Shown in pieces: positions 1 to 6,046 of a stretch of DNA of 6,642 bases; within the stretch, counting starts at the first letter, position 1; every line of letters begins with the position of its first letter. Under the pieces are notes generated by a model. That model was not told where the DNA came from. It searched no databases and saw only the letters and a program-made list of their open reading frames with translations. Source of the DNA: Syntrophomonadaceae bacterium (lineage in GTDB: Bacteria > Bacillota > Dethiobacteria > DTU022 > UBA8154); contig SKTJ01000319.1 in assembly GCA_007122565.1 (NCBI GenBank), positions 1 to 6,642 of the forward strand, written 5' to 3'. A program made the position numbers and the translations under genes.

Positions 1-360
1 CAGGACGGCGATGCTCAAAACGGCTTCTTCCAGCATCCCCATATCATTGGCTCCGTTGCCCACGGCTGCCGTCTGCTGTGAACCTGCTTCCTTAATAAAT
101 GTGCGTTTTGACTCAACCGTATTTTCCCCGGCCAGTACGTGCACGTTGATTATATCTCCGAGGGCTTCCTGGATGTGTAAAGCCGAATGATGCGTGTCTG
201 CTGTTAACACGTGTACATCGACTTTTCCGGCCAGGTTTTTTAGCAGTTCCCGGGTGTTGGAACGAAGCCTGCCGTCAACGGCCAGGGTGCCGTTTAAGTC
301 AAAGACGATGGTTTCAATTTGGTATACCTGTTTGCCTGGCACATCAATTCTTATCCCCAT
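1..360 (-). CDS. Soluble P-type-ATPase-like HAD protein (COG4087 type), 3' end missing
   Basis: The first 120 residues of a HAD-superfamily protein are visible; the C-terminus runs off the left edge. Motif I is FDLNGTL with presumed nucleophile D21. Motif II is Thr in VLTAD (about T53), motif III is K85, and motif IV is GNGANDMGM (101-109). The DLNGT form, with Asn two residues after the nucleophile where phosphatases have Asp, and GNG for the usual GDG, match the small cytoplasmic proteins called soluble P-type ATPases, which resemble the P-domain alone with no membrane part. From memory the family has about 150 residues, so roughly 30 are missing. The ATG at 360 follows AGAAGGGG at good spacing, and an upstream in-frame stop comes soon after. 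It lies 96 bp after the second YeeE gene on the same strand and may be the last gene of that operon. Its substrate is unknown. Confidence 0.8.
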   Translation of the reverse strand, partial: MGIRIDVPGKQVYQIETIVFDLNGTLAVDGRLRSNTRELLKNLAGKVDVHVLTADTHHSALHIQEALGDIINVHVLAGENTVESKRTFIKEAGSQQTAAVGNGANDMGMLEEAVLSIAVL

Positions 361-456
361 GATGATTACCCCTTCTCTTTCTCGAGATCTTCATTTCTCT
401 GATTCACCAACCGTAGCACCCCTTCACACTACGCAGATTAACTACTTGACAACAGT

Positions 457-873
457 TCACAGCTCCGGGTTGTTTTCTTTAAGCCGGGCGTAGATGTATG
501 TTCCGTAGATCATGCCGCCGAAAGTAAGCAGACCTAATACTTTTCCTTCTCCCAGTTGGGCCAGAACTGTGCCCGGGCAGGCCCCGGCCATACCCCAACC
601 TATACCGAACAGGGCAGCGCCCAGCAAGCTCCACCGGCCCAGCTTTTTATGGCTGATTTGAATCTTTTGGCCGCTACGTGTTGTCCCTTTGCCGGCCTGG
701 AGCATGCGAACCCCGATAAAACCAACGATAATCGCCGTTAAGATGACGCCCACAAGTTTGTAGTCTTCACCGGTAAACATGCCGTGGATCAGATCAAATT
801 CAGAGGCGCCTACCCGACTTAAGGCAAAGCCGAAAATAATACCCAGCCCGAAAAATCCTGCATTTTTTCCCAT
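457..873 (-). CDS. YeeE/YedE family transporter subunit, C-terminal half
   Basis: A 138-residue hydrophobic protein with about four membrane segments (around 5-20, 38-57, 81-100 and 108-128). It carries two YeeE/YedE signatures: LSRVGASEFDLIHGMF near 18-33, and GWGMAGACPGT near 93-102 with conserved Cys99. In characterised YeeE (TsuA) such cysteines line the path for thiosulfate, which the protein imports into the cytoplasm. Here the usual single chain of about 330-400 residues is split, and this is the second subunit. The frame stays open far upstream to 1197, but the real start is the ATG at 873: it follows GGAGGTGGAGG and shares one base with the TGA of the preceding gene (TGATG), implying translational coupling. 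The protein is predicted to pair with the product of 873-1403 in the membrane. Whether it carries thiosulfate, polysulfide or another sulfur species is not shown by the sequence. Confidence 0.9.
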   Translation of the reverse strand: MGKNAGFFGLGIIFGFALSRVGASEFDLIHGMFTGEDYKLVGVILTAIIVGFIGVRMLQAGKGTTRSGQKIQISHKKLGRWSLLGAALFGIGWGMAGACPGTVLAQLGEGKVLGLLTFGGMIYGTYIYARLKENNPEL

Positions 874-1403
874 CAACCTCCACCTCCCATCAGAAGAATG
901 CGAATGATATTGGCAGAAACCCAGCCTCCGATAAGGAAAAAAACGGTAGCTAAAATGCTGGATAAATGCAGGTTGGCGATGCCGTGAATGCTGTGTCCCG
1001 AGGTGCAGCCACCGGCTATCCGGGCGCCCAGTCCCAGCAAAATGCCCCCGGCAAAAAAATAGAGAGCGCTTAGCAGAGCGGGCCATCCTACAAGGGTGGT
1101 AAACTGCCCCATTTCTGTAGTAAGAACCGGCCTGCCGGAGAACCTGGCCGAAAGGAACCCTCCCAGGATAATGCCGGCAATAAAGTAAACCCGCCAATTC
1201 CAGCTATCAGGGAACTGGCTTTTAATCCATCCAAGGTTGCGAGGGCGGAAAATGATTTTTGCCAGGTTGCCGTAGCCGGTGGATACTCCCAGGGCAGTGT
1301 TATAGAAATAGTAGAGCAGGGGTACCAGCAGCCCGATCACGATTCCCCCGGCCCAAAAGGGCCAGGGCTCTACAAAGATGCTGTTAAGGATAGTTTTTAT
1401 CAT
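873..1403 (-). CDS. YeeE/YedE family transporter subunit, N-terminal half
   Basis: A 176-residue membrane protein with about four hydrophobic segments (around 16-36, 70-86, 108-127 and 147-170). The YeeE/YedE signature GARIAGGCTSGHSIHG (126-141) is intact, with conserved Cys133. In the family this motif and the ACPG motif of the next gene sit in two pseudo-symmetric halves that together form the sulfur-compound channel, so the two products probably form a heteromer, like other two-gene YeeE systems (PmpA/PmpB type). The start ATG at 1403 overlaps the TGA of the dioxygenase-rhodanese gene by four bases (ATGA), which ties the transporter to that enzyme. Thiosulfate or a related sulfane-sulfur species is the likeliest cargo, inferred from family and context. 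Confidence 0.9.
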   Translation of the reverse strand: MIKTILNSIFVEPWPFWAGGIVIGLLVPLLYYFYNTALGVSTGYGNLAKIIFRPRNLGWIKSQFPDSWNWRVYFIAGIILGGFLSARFSGRPVLTTEMGQFTTLVGWPALLSALYFFAGGILLGLGARIAGGCTSGHSIHGIANLHLSSILATVFFLIGGWVSANIIRILLMGGGG

Positions 1404-2782
1404 GCGTTCTCACCACCGGATTCCATGGGATATCCTGCAGCAGACCAGGCTGTAGTGCCCCCTACAGCATTGATCACTCGTTTGAACCCTTTTTGTTTTA
1501 ACAAACTGGCCGCAGTCATGGAGCGGTTACTGGTATTGCAGAGGACCACCACAGGGCTGTGAACGTCCCACCGGGTGTACAGGTGCCGCACATCGGGAGT
1601 AGGGGCCAGGATAGTCCCGGGAATGTGTTCTTTTTTCCACTCTCCTTTAGCCCTGGTGTCCAATACCAGGGGGGAGTCCTGTTGCATCCAGTCTCGCAGG
1701 CGGCTGACGGAAATGGTTTCAATGCTTTCCACGGGCAGTCCTGCGTTGACCCAGCTTTCCACGCCGCCCTCTAGGTAGCCGGCCACCTGGTCCAACCCCA
1801 CATTATGCAGGGTGTTTTTTACTTTAGCAAAGTCGCCATCCTGCTCCAGGACCAGGATTAGCTCCTTCTCCGGTGGAATAATCCACCCGGCAAAGGTGGC
1901 CAGGTTACCGTGGTGGCTGATGCTGTAAGACCCCGATATATGGGCTCCGGCGAAAGAATGGTACGGGCGGGTATCCAGGACTATTTTGCCCTCCTCCACG
2001 GCAGCCGCAGTTTCCGCCGCCTTCCAGGGCCGGGACGATTTTAGCTCATTAAGTAGAACAGGGCCCCGCCGGTTTATCTCTGAGCAGCGAGCGAAATGGT
2101 CGGGGGCGGCGGGCATGTCGGTGAGCAGGTCATCCTTAAAAGCGTCCAGGCTGGTATGCTGCAGAGCATAGTTATAGCGTTTTTCAAATCCTAAGGTGCT
2201 CCAAAGCTTGGCCGAGAGGGCCCGTCCGCAGAGGGAACCCATACCGTGGGCCGGGTAGACTTCCACGTGATCAGGCAGTTCTTTTAATCGCTGCAGGCTG
2301 TAGAAGAGTTTTTCCGCCAGTTCTTCTTCCCTGCTGGGGAAAAGGTCCGGGCGTCCCACGTCGCCTACCAGTAGGGTATCTCCAGTAAAGGCCAGCACCG
2401 GCTCGCTGCCTCTTTCCAGGTCCGTAACAAGGTAGACGGCGCAGTCCGGAGTATGGCCGGGAGTTTCCAACAGCTTAAAGTGCAGGTTTTCCACGGTGAA
2501 TTCTTCCCCATCTTCCAGGGCCCGGTGCTTAAAGGTACAATTGGCGATCTTCGGCGCATAGATGGTGGCGCCTGTTTTTTCAGCCAGTTCCATGTGGCCG
2601 GAAACAAAGTCTGCATGAAGGTGGGTTTCCAGAATTGCAGTAATTTCCATGTTAAAAGCTTTGGCCTGCTTCAGGTAAGGTTCTATCTGCCGGACGGGGT
2701 CAATCACGACACACTTTTTGCCGCTGCCCAGGACATAGGAGCACTGGGCAATTCCAGGGGTATAAATTTGTGTAAACTGCAT
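1400..2782 (-). CDS. CstB-like persulfide dioxygenase fused to two rhodanese domains
   Basis: A 460-residue cytoplasmic protein in three parts. Residues 1-235 are a metallo-beta-lactamase fold of the ETHE1 persulfide dioxygenase type: THLHAD (53-58), H110 in ETPGHTPD, D135 in FTGDTLL, and H179 in YPAHG. H54, H110 and D135 fit the mono-iron 2-His-1-Asp site. Residues about 255-350 are a rhodanese fold with LDTRPYHSFAGAHI but no catalytic cysteine. Residues about 362-456 are an active-type rhodanese with C415 in the loop CNTSNRS. This order and length match CstB of Staphylococcus, which oxidises persulfides and yields thiosulfate. The frame is open to 2860, but the ATG at 2782 was chosen because AGGAGG lies eight bases upstream and family proteins start close to this point. 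It is translationally coupled to the YeeE pair. Dioxygenase activity needs oxygen, which is odd if the host is anaerobic; protection on air exposure or pure sulfurtransferase use are options. Confidence 0.92.
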   Translation of the reverse strand: MQFTQIYTPGIAQCSYVLGSGKKCVVIDPVRQIEPYLKQAKAFNMEITAILETHLHADFVSGHMELAEKTGATIYAPKIANCTFKHRALEDGEEFTVENLHFKLLETPGHTPDCAVYLVTDLERGSEPVLAFTGDTLLVGDVGRPDLFPSREEELAEKLFYSLQRLKELPDHVEVYPAHGMGSLCGRALSAKLWSTLGFEKRYNYALQHTSLDAFKDDLLTDMPAAPDHFARCSEINRRGPVLLNELKSSRPWKAAETAAAVEEGKIVLDTRPYHSFAGAHISGSYSISHHGNLATFAGWIIPPEKELILVLEQDGDFAKVKNTLHNVGLDQVAGYLEGGVESWVNAGLPVESIETISVSRLRDWMQQDSPLVLDTRAKGEWKKEHIPGTILAPTPDVRHLYTRWDVHSPVVVLCNTSNRSMTAASLLKQKGFKRVINAVGGTTAWSAAGYPMESGGENA

Positions 2783-2913
2783 CGTTTTTGCCTCCTCTTT
2801 AAGATTTTGTAAAGCTACTCCATGAAGTGTATGCAGAAGTGACCGGGGGTGTTTTCGCAAAAGCCAAAAGCAAACGCAGGCATTTTATTCCCCTGCAGGA
2901 CGGGTGCTTATGG
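2783..2913 (-). other. Gap between permease and dioxygenase genes
   Basis: This 131-bp stretch separates the permease stop (TAG at 2916-2914) from the dioxygenase start. It contains the ribosome binding site AGGAGG for the dioxygenase gene and a short CCTGCAGG palindrome, but no hairpin with a T-run and no convincing promoter. Read-through from the permease is therefore possible, and an undetected internal promoter is not excluded. Confidence 0.5.
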
Positions 2914-4245
2914 CTACTTCCAAACCAGGGCGATTACTGCTGCCGCTGCCAGGCCACAGCAAAGGCTTAAGGCCAGGCCCGCCCTTGTAAAGGATCCAGG
3001 GGAAAAGGGAGCCTTGCTCATCACCATCAGGGTAGCCTGGTGCGTAGGTAACAGCAGGGCCATGTTGGAGCCTGCAGCCACTGCCATGAGGGCCGCTGCC
3101 GTATCCAGGCCGTTTCCTCCAGAGATCCCCACGGCTAGTGGAGCCATGAAGACTGCAGCTGCCGAGTTGTTTATGGCATTGGAAAGGGCCGATGACACAA
3201 AAACCAGCAGCATGATCAACCAAAAAGGGGAAAGCCCCTCCCCGAAGTTTGCCAGGTAGGAGGATAATGAATCCAGGGCGCCCGTATACTCCAGGGTTTG
3301 ACCAATGCCCAGCATGGCTCCCAGGAAAAAAACGATCTTCAGGTCCACGCTCTGGTAAGCGGATAGAGGTTTTAATACCCCGGACACAACCAAAAGCAGG
3401 GCAGCTCCCCCAAAACCCAGGGCAGGGTGAAGCAGGCCGAAGCTAACTGCCAGCACGGCCAGCAGGATGATGAAGAAGGTCATTCTGCGCTGCCTGTTGG
3501 CCAGGGGAGCAAAAGGGACTTTTTCATTGAGAGGTGGGACTTCCCTTTCATCTGAAGATGTTCCCTGGCTGCTAGCTATTCCATCAAGGCCTGTCCTCCG
3601 GGCTCCGGGATCCAAGCCACAAGCCTTACAGAAGAGCCAGAGCAATAAAGCCGTGCCCAGCATGGCCAATCCGTGGGGGGCAAAGTCAAACATTTTAAAG
3701 GACTGTCCCGAGACGGAGAGCATATGCGATGCAATAATAATGTTTGGTGCACTGCCGATCAGGGTCAGAGTCCCTCCCAGGATAGATGCCATGGCTAGAG
3801 GAAGGCCAAAGCTGCCTGCACTGCTTCCACTACGTCCTGACATGCGCACGGCCGTGGGCAGCATCAAGCTCACTGCGCCCACGTTGTTCATAAAGGCAGA
3901 GAGCAGTGCTCCCACGGCGGCAATACTTAAAACCTGGGCCCTGATGCTGCGAAATCTCCTGGCCAGGGCCTGGCCCAGGCCGCGCAGCAGCTGGGAATCA
4001 ATAATGCCCTGGCTGACCAGGAAAACGGCGATAATTGTTGCCAGGGCGGGGTGGCCGAAACCAGAAAAAATAACCGAAGGAGGGGCTGCCCCTGCTATGC
4101 CCAGTATGAAAAGACCTCCCAAGGCAGACAACTCCATGGGAATTCTTCCCGAGGCGATCAGGGTAAGCACCACCAGCAAAACACCCCATGTCAAGAGCTG
4201 GTCTATCCCAAGACAATACCTCCTTTGGAAGGCATGCTTATACAT
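2914..4245 (-). CDS. SLC13/DASS-type anion permease (start uncertain)
   Basis: An integral membrane protein of about 430-443 residues with roughly ten or more hydrophobic segments in two repeated halves, separated by a polar loop at about 210-255. Each half has the family's paired hairpin and helix motifs: AFMNNVGAV (117-125) with LIGSAPNII (162-170), and LSNAINNSAAAVF (354-366) with AGSNMALLLPT (391-401). These resemble the substrate and sodium-binding SNT-type motifs of SLC13/CitM-ArsB permeases. There is no RCK/TrkA_C domain in the central loop, unlike the longer members. Family substrates include sulfate, dicarboxylates and other anions; its position before a persulfide-oxidation operon suggests a sulfur oxyanion, but this is inference. 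The first standard in-frame start near the conserved region is the ATG at 4245, which has no Shine-Dalgarno and overlaps a promoter -10. The strong Shine-Dalgarno at 4219-4224 points to a start near 4211, one base out of frame. Confidence 0.88.
   Translation of the reverse strand: MYKHAFQRRYCLGIDQLLTWGVLLVVLTLIASGRIPMELSALGGLFILGIAGAAPPSVIFSGFGHPALATIIAVFLVSQGIIDSQLLRGLGQALARRFRSIRAQVLSIAAVGALLSAFMNNVGAVSLMLPTAVRMSGRSGSSAGSFGLPLAMASILGGTLTLIGSAPNIIIASHMLSVSGQSFKMFDFAPHGLAMLGTALLLWLFCKACGLDPGARRTGLDGIASSQGTSSDEREVPPLNEKVPFAPLANRQRRMTFFIILLAVLAVSFGLLHPALGFGGAALLLVVSGVLKPLSAYQSVDLKIVFFLGAMLGIGQTLEYTGALDSLSSYLANFGEGLSPFWLIMLLVFVSSALSNAINNSAAAVFMAPLAVGISGGNGLDTAAALMAVAAGSNMALLLPTHQATLMVMSKAPFSPGSFTRAGLALSLCCGLAAAAVIALVWK
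4219..4224 (-). promoter_or_regulatory. Strong Shine-Dalgarno (AGGAGG) inside the permease 5' end
   Basis: On the minus strand the sequence AAAGGAGG is followed seven bases after AGGAGG by a TTG at 4211-4209. That TTG is one base out of the permease frame and meets TAG after two codons. If the GGG run after it held one more G, it would read TTG-GGG-ATA-GAC-CAG, giving M-G-I-D-Q and joining the permease frame exactly where family proteins begin. Confidence 0.6.
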
Positions 4246-4251
4246 ATTATA
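4246..4251 (-). promoter_or_regulatory. Probable -10 box of the permease/sulfur operon promoter
   Basis: A perfect TATAAT on the minus strand, in AT-rich DNA, about 22 bases before the Shine-Dalgarno AGGAGG at 4224. With 17-bp spacing the -35 region (4274-4269) is TTAAAT, a weak match to TTGACA. Transcription would begin near 4239, just after the ATG at 4245, which argues that this ATG is not used. Confidence 0.45.
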
Positions 4252-4369
4252 CAATATTAAGGGGAGAAATTTAATGTTTTTTAGAAAAACTATCAATAGA
4301 ATATGCAGTTGAAGTAATAAACGGAGTTGCAAAGAATTATCAAGCTGGAATTAAGCATCTTCATACTTA

Positions 4370-4495
4370 TTACCTGAAACACTTTTTGGCACGTACTCTC
4401 CGTTCAAATATTTTTAATTCTTCTGGCTCTTTCCTTGTTCGCCTCAGGCAAGCTTTTTCTAATTCTACATAAACCCGTTCCGAAAATTGAAAAAT
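4370..4495 (-). pseudogene. Coding-like open frame with no start codon (possible C-terminal gene remnant)
   Basis: On the minus strand 41 codons are open from 4495 to a TAA at 4372-4370, with no ATG, GTG or TTG. The product is charged and helix-prone, with stretches such as ERVYVELEKACLRR and EELKIFERRVRAKK, more protein-like than a random reading of AT-rich DNA. An in-frame TAG (4498-4496) lies directly upstream, so if this was a gene it is a truncated 3' end. An overlapping plus-strand frame (4275-4469) is also open for 65 codons and has no start near its beginning. I do not recognise either product. Chance openness remains quite possible. Confidence 0.22.
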
Positions 4496-4561
4496 CTAGA
4501 AGGAATCGGTGAAAAGCTGTAGAAAACGTATAGTGATACCATCGAAAAGGAGGAGTTCGTA

Positions 4562-5089
4562 ATGGCATCTCATGAAGAAAAGAAAAACAAAGTGATAGAG
4601 GTGTTAAACAAGGCGCGTGCGTTGGAACTGCAGGCGATTCACCAGTACATGAATCACCACTATACCCTGGACGATTTGGACTACGGGGAGCTGGCCGCTA
4701 ATGTAAAGCTCATCGCTATCGATGAGATGAAGCATGCCGAAGACCTGGCGGAGCGCATTAAGGAACTGGGAGGAGAGCCCACCACCGAAAAAGCCGGCGG
4801 TGTTGAAACAGGCCATGAACCGGAAGAGTTATTTGCCTTCGATGCCAAAGAGGAAGAAAAAGCGATTGATATATACCAAAACTTTTTAAAGGTTTGCTGG
4901 GAAAACGGGGACAGCATCTCGGTCAAACTGTTTGAGAGCATCATCGAAGCAGAACAGGAGCACTTCAACTACTTTGACAGCATCAACGAGCATATCAAAA
5001 GGCTGGGGGCGGCTTACCTGGCCCGCATCGCCGGGAGCCCGTCCGACACCGGCCCGTCTAAAGGGTTTGTGGGACAAGGGGAGGCATAG
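4562..5089 (+). CDS. Bacterioferritin-like four-helix di-iron protein
   Basis: A 175-residue soluble protein of the ferritin-like/bacterioferritin family. Four helices carry the di-iron pattern: E22 in ALELQAIHQY, E55 and H58 in IDEMKHAE, a Glu of the EEE at 97-99, and E131 with H134 in EAEQEH. M56 occupies the place of the bacterioferritin haem-ligand methionine, so haem binding between subunits is possible. Residues beyond about 155 form a Gly/Pro/Ser-rich tail (SPSDTGPSKGFVGQG) extending past the helical bundle. The likely role is iron storage or removal of peroxide and oxygen by iron oxidation. The ATG at 4562 has AAGGAGG eight bases upstream. The gene is divergent from the sulfur operon and apparently monocistronic, ending before a large hairpin. 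A rubrerythrin-like peroxidase role is an alternative, but no rubredoxin Cys motif is present. Confidence 0.9.
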   Translation: MASHEEKKNKVIEVLNKARALELQAIHQYMNHHYTLDDLDYGELAANVKLIAIDEMKHAEDLAERIKELGGEPTTEKAGGVETGHEPEELFAFDAKEEEKAIDIYQNFLKVCWENGDSISVKLFESIIEAEQEHFNYFDSINEHIKRLGAAYLARIAGSPSDTGPSKGFVGQGEA

Positions 5090-5129
5090 GAAAGAGAAAA
5101 TTGTAGGAGTTGTAGTGGGGCTATAAAGG

Positions 5130-5170
5130 GGGCCGTCCCAGAAGTTCAAAATGAACTTTAGGGACGGCCC
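5130..5170 (+). terminator. Long inverted repeat after the ferritin-like gene
   Basis: The arms GGGCCGTCCC (5130-5139) and GGGACGGCCC (5161-5170) are perfect complements. The inner arms continue pairing (AGTTCA with TGAACT) after one A-A mismatch and one G-T pair, leaving an AAA loop, so the stem is about 19 bp. It begins 40 bp after the ferritin-like stop. It would make a very stable RNA hairpin and could end that transcript, but no T-run follows on either strand, so it may instead be a dispersed palindromic repeat. Confidence 0.6.
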
Positions 5171-5290
5171 TGCCATGTATCCCTGCCGTGATTAATTCTC
5201 CAAATAGTGTGGCAAATCCTGTTTTGTTATGGGAGTAGACCTGCTTGGGGATGTAAAGACAAAAACAAGAATCGATCTTTGCCTTGAGTA

Positions 5291-5968
5291 CTAAACCATC
5301 TTGAATGGATAGGTCATGTCTGCCGGGAAAACAAATTTATGATAAGAACCTTCCAGGTAATAAACCGGTTCTACGTTACCTTCCAATATTGCTTCAACAA
5401 AATCTTTTTCGTCTCGGATACCATCCGGAAATAATGTGGCATATTTTCCCAGCTTCTCAAGATGGTGCGCATCGCTGCTGCCAAATATAGGTAATTTCAT
5501 TTCCATTGCTACCTGGCAAGCCTTTACATTTAAATGAAACGGCGTGCTTCCGTTAAATCCTTCAATGCCGGATAGATTTACAATGCGTCTGATCTTATCA
5601 CCCATTATATCTCCCATGCCCCGACCATTTTGACGGTACGGATGTGCGCTAATTGCTGCCCCACCAAGCCGGGTGATTATCGATACCAATTCATGGGCAT
5701 GCATTTCGCCTGTCAAGAACCGGTCTATATGGTCAATGCCAAAAACCAGAACATCTCCATCAAGTGTTAGTATTTCAGCACCCACAAACACCCTAAAATT
5801 TTTTTCTCTGCTTATTTGGCATGCCGCTTCCTTCAGGCCATTGCTATCATGGTCTGTGATACATACAGCATCCAGGCCCAGCTGTTTGCCCTGTTCAATA
5901 ATCTCCTCTAAACTCATTAAGCTATCTGAGGAATAGGTTTTTTCATGAACATGCATGTCGATTAACAA
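5291..5968 (-). CDS. PHP-domain metal-dependent phosphoesterase
   Basis: About 225 residues, a stand-alone PHP domain. Metal-binding motifs in order (numbering from the TTG start) are DMHVHE (H6, H8), SSDS (D15), CITDHD (H40), GAEI (E65), SAHPYR (H109) and SSDAHH (D166, H168), matching the trinuclear site of the family. Relatives hydrolyse phosphate esters such as nucleoside phosphates or short nucleotides; the exact substrate cannot be read here. The start is uncertain. A GTG at 5977 opens the longest frame, but the purine stretch AAGAGAG touches it; the TTG at 5968 lies eight bases after that stretch and puts M-L-I-D right before the first metal motif, so it is preferred. A later ATG would begin inside the metal motif. 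It is likely a single-gene unit; its 3' end faces the ferritin-like gene. Confidence 0.87.
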   Translation of the reverse strand: MLIDMHVHEKTYSSDSLMSLEEIIEQGKQLGLDAVCITDHDSNGLKEAACQISREKNFRVFVGAEILTLDGDVLVFGIDHIDRFLTGEMHAHELVSIITRLGGAAISAHPYRQNGRGMGDIMGDKIRRIVNLSGIEGFNGSTPFHLNVKACQVAMEMKLPIFGSSDAHHLEKLGKYATLFPDGIRDEKDFVEAILEGNVEPVYYLEGSYHKFVFPADMTYPFKMV

Positions 5969-6046
5969 AAAAATCACTCTCTTAGCGCCAGTAAAGGCAA
6001 GGTCGAATAATATTTTTGACTAAGGTAAGCGTTTTGGGTCAAGGGG

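Larger units (their letters stand above)
4246..4561. other. Divergent intergenic region
   Basis: This AT-rich 316-bp gap separates the minus-strand permease from the plus-strand ferritin-like gene. It is visibly richer in A and T than its neighbours. It holds the permease promoter at its left edge, a possible decayed coding fragment in the middle, and the ferritin-like leader on the right with a possible TATAGT -10 at 4529-4534 (its -35 is poor) and an AAGGAGG ribosome binding site. I see no operator dyad that would clearly co-regulate both sides, and no RNA gene. Confidence 0.5.

Noticed and set aside
874..1197. N-terminal extension of the second YeeE gene back to 1197
   Set aside because: It overlaps the first YeeE gene in another frame and gives no family similarity; the ATG at 873 has a strong Shine-Dalgarno and a stop-start overlap.
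2783..2860. Longer start for the dioxygenase-rhodanese gene at 2860
   Set aside because: The extra 26 residues read through the AGGAGG site that serves the ATG at 2782, and family proteins begin near that ATG.
2849..3259. Plus-strand open frame of 136 codons across the end of the permease
   Set aside because: It is antisense to conserved permease helices and its composition is unlike a real protein.
3467..4312. A 281-codon plus-strand open frame opposite the permease gene
   Set aside because: It lies antisense to clear transmembrane coding sequence, its product has no recognisable motif, and no ribosome binding site precedes it.
4246..4332. Extension of the permease to 4332 with a hydrophobic leader
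   Set aside because: The Leu/Ile-rich residues come from AT-rich promoter DNA that includes the TATAAT box; there is no ribosome binding site.
5090..5290. Possible small gene between the ferritin-like and PHP genes
   Set aside because: No open frame with a ribosome binding site was seen; the stretch is explained by the inverted repeat and by convergent 3' ends.
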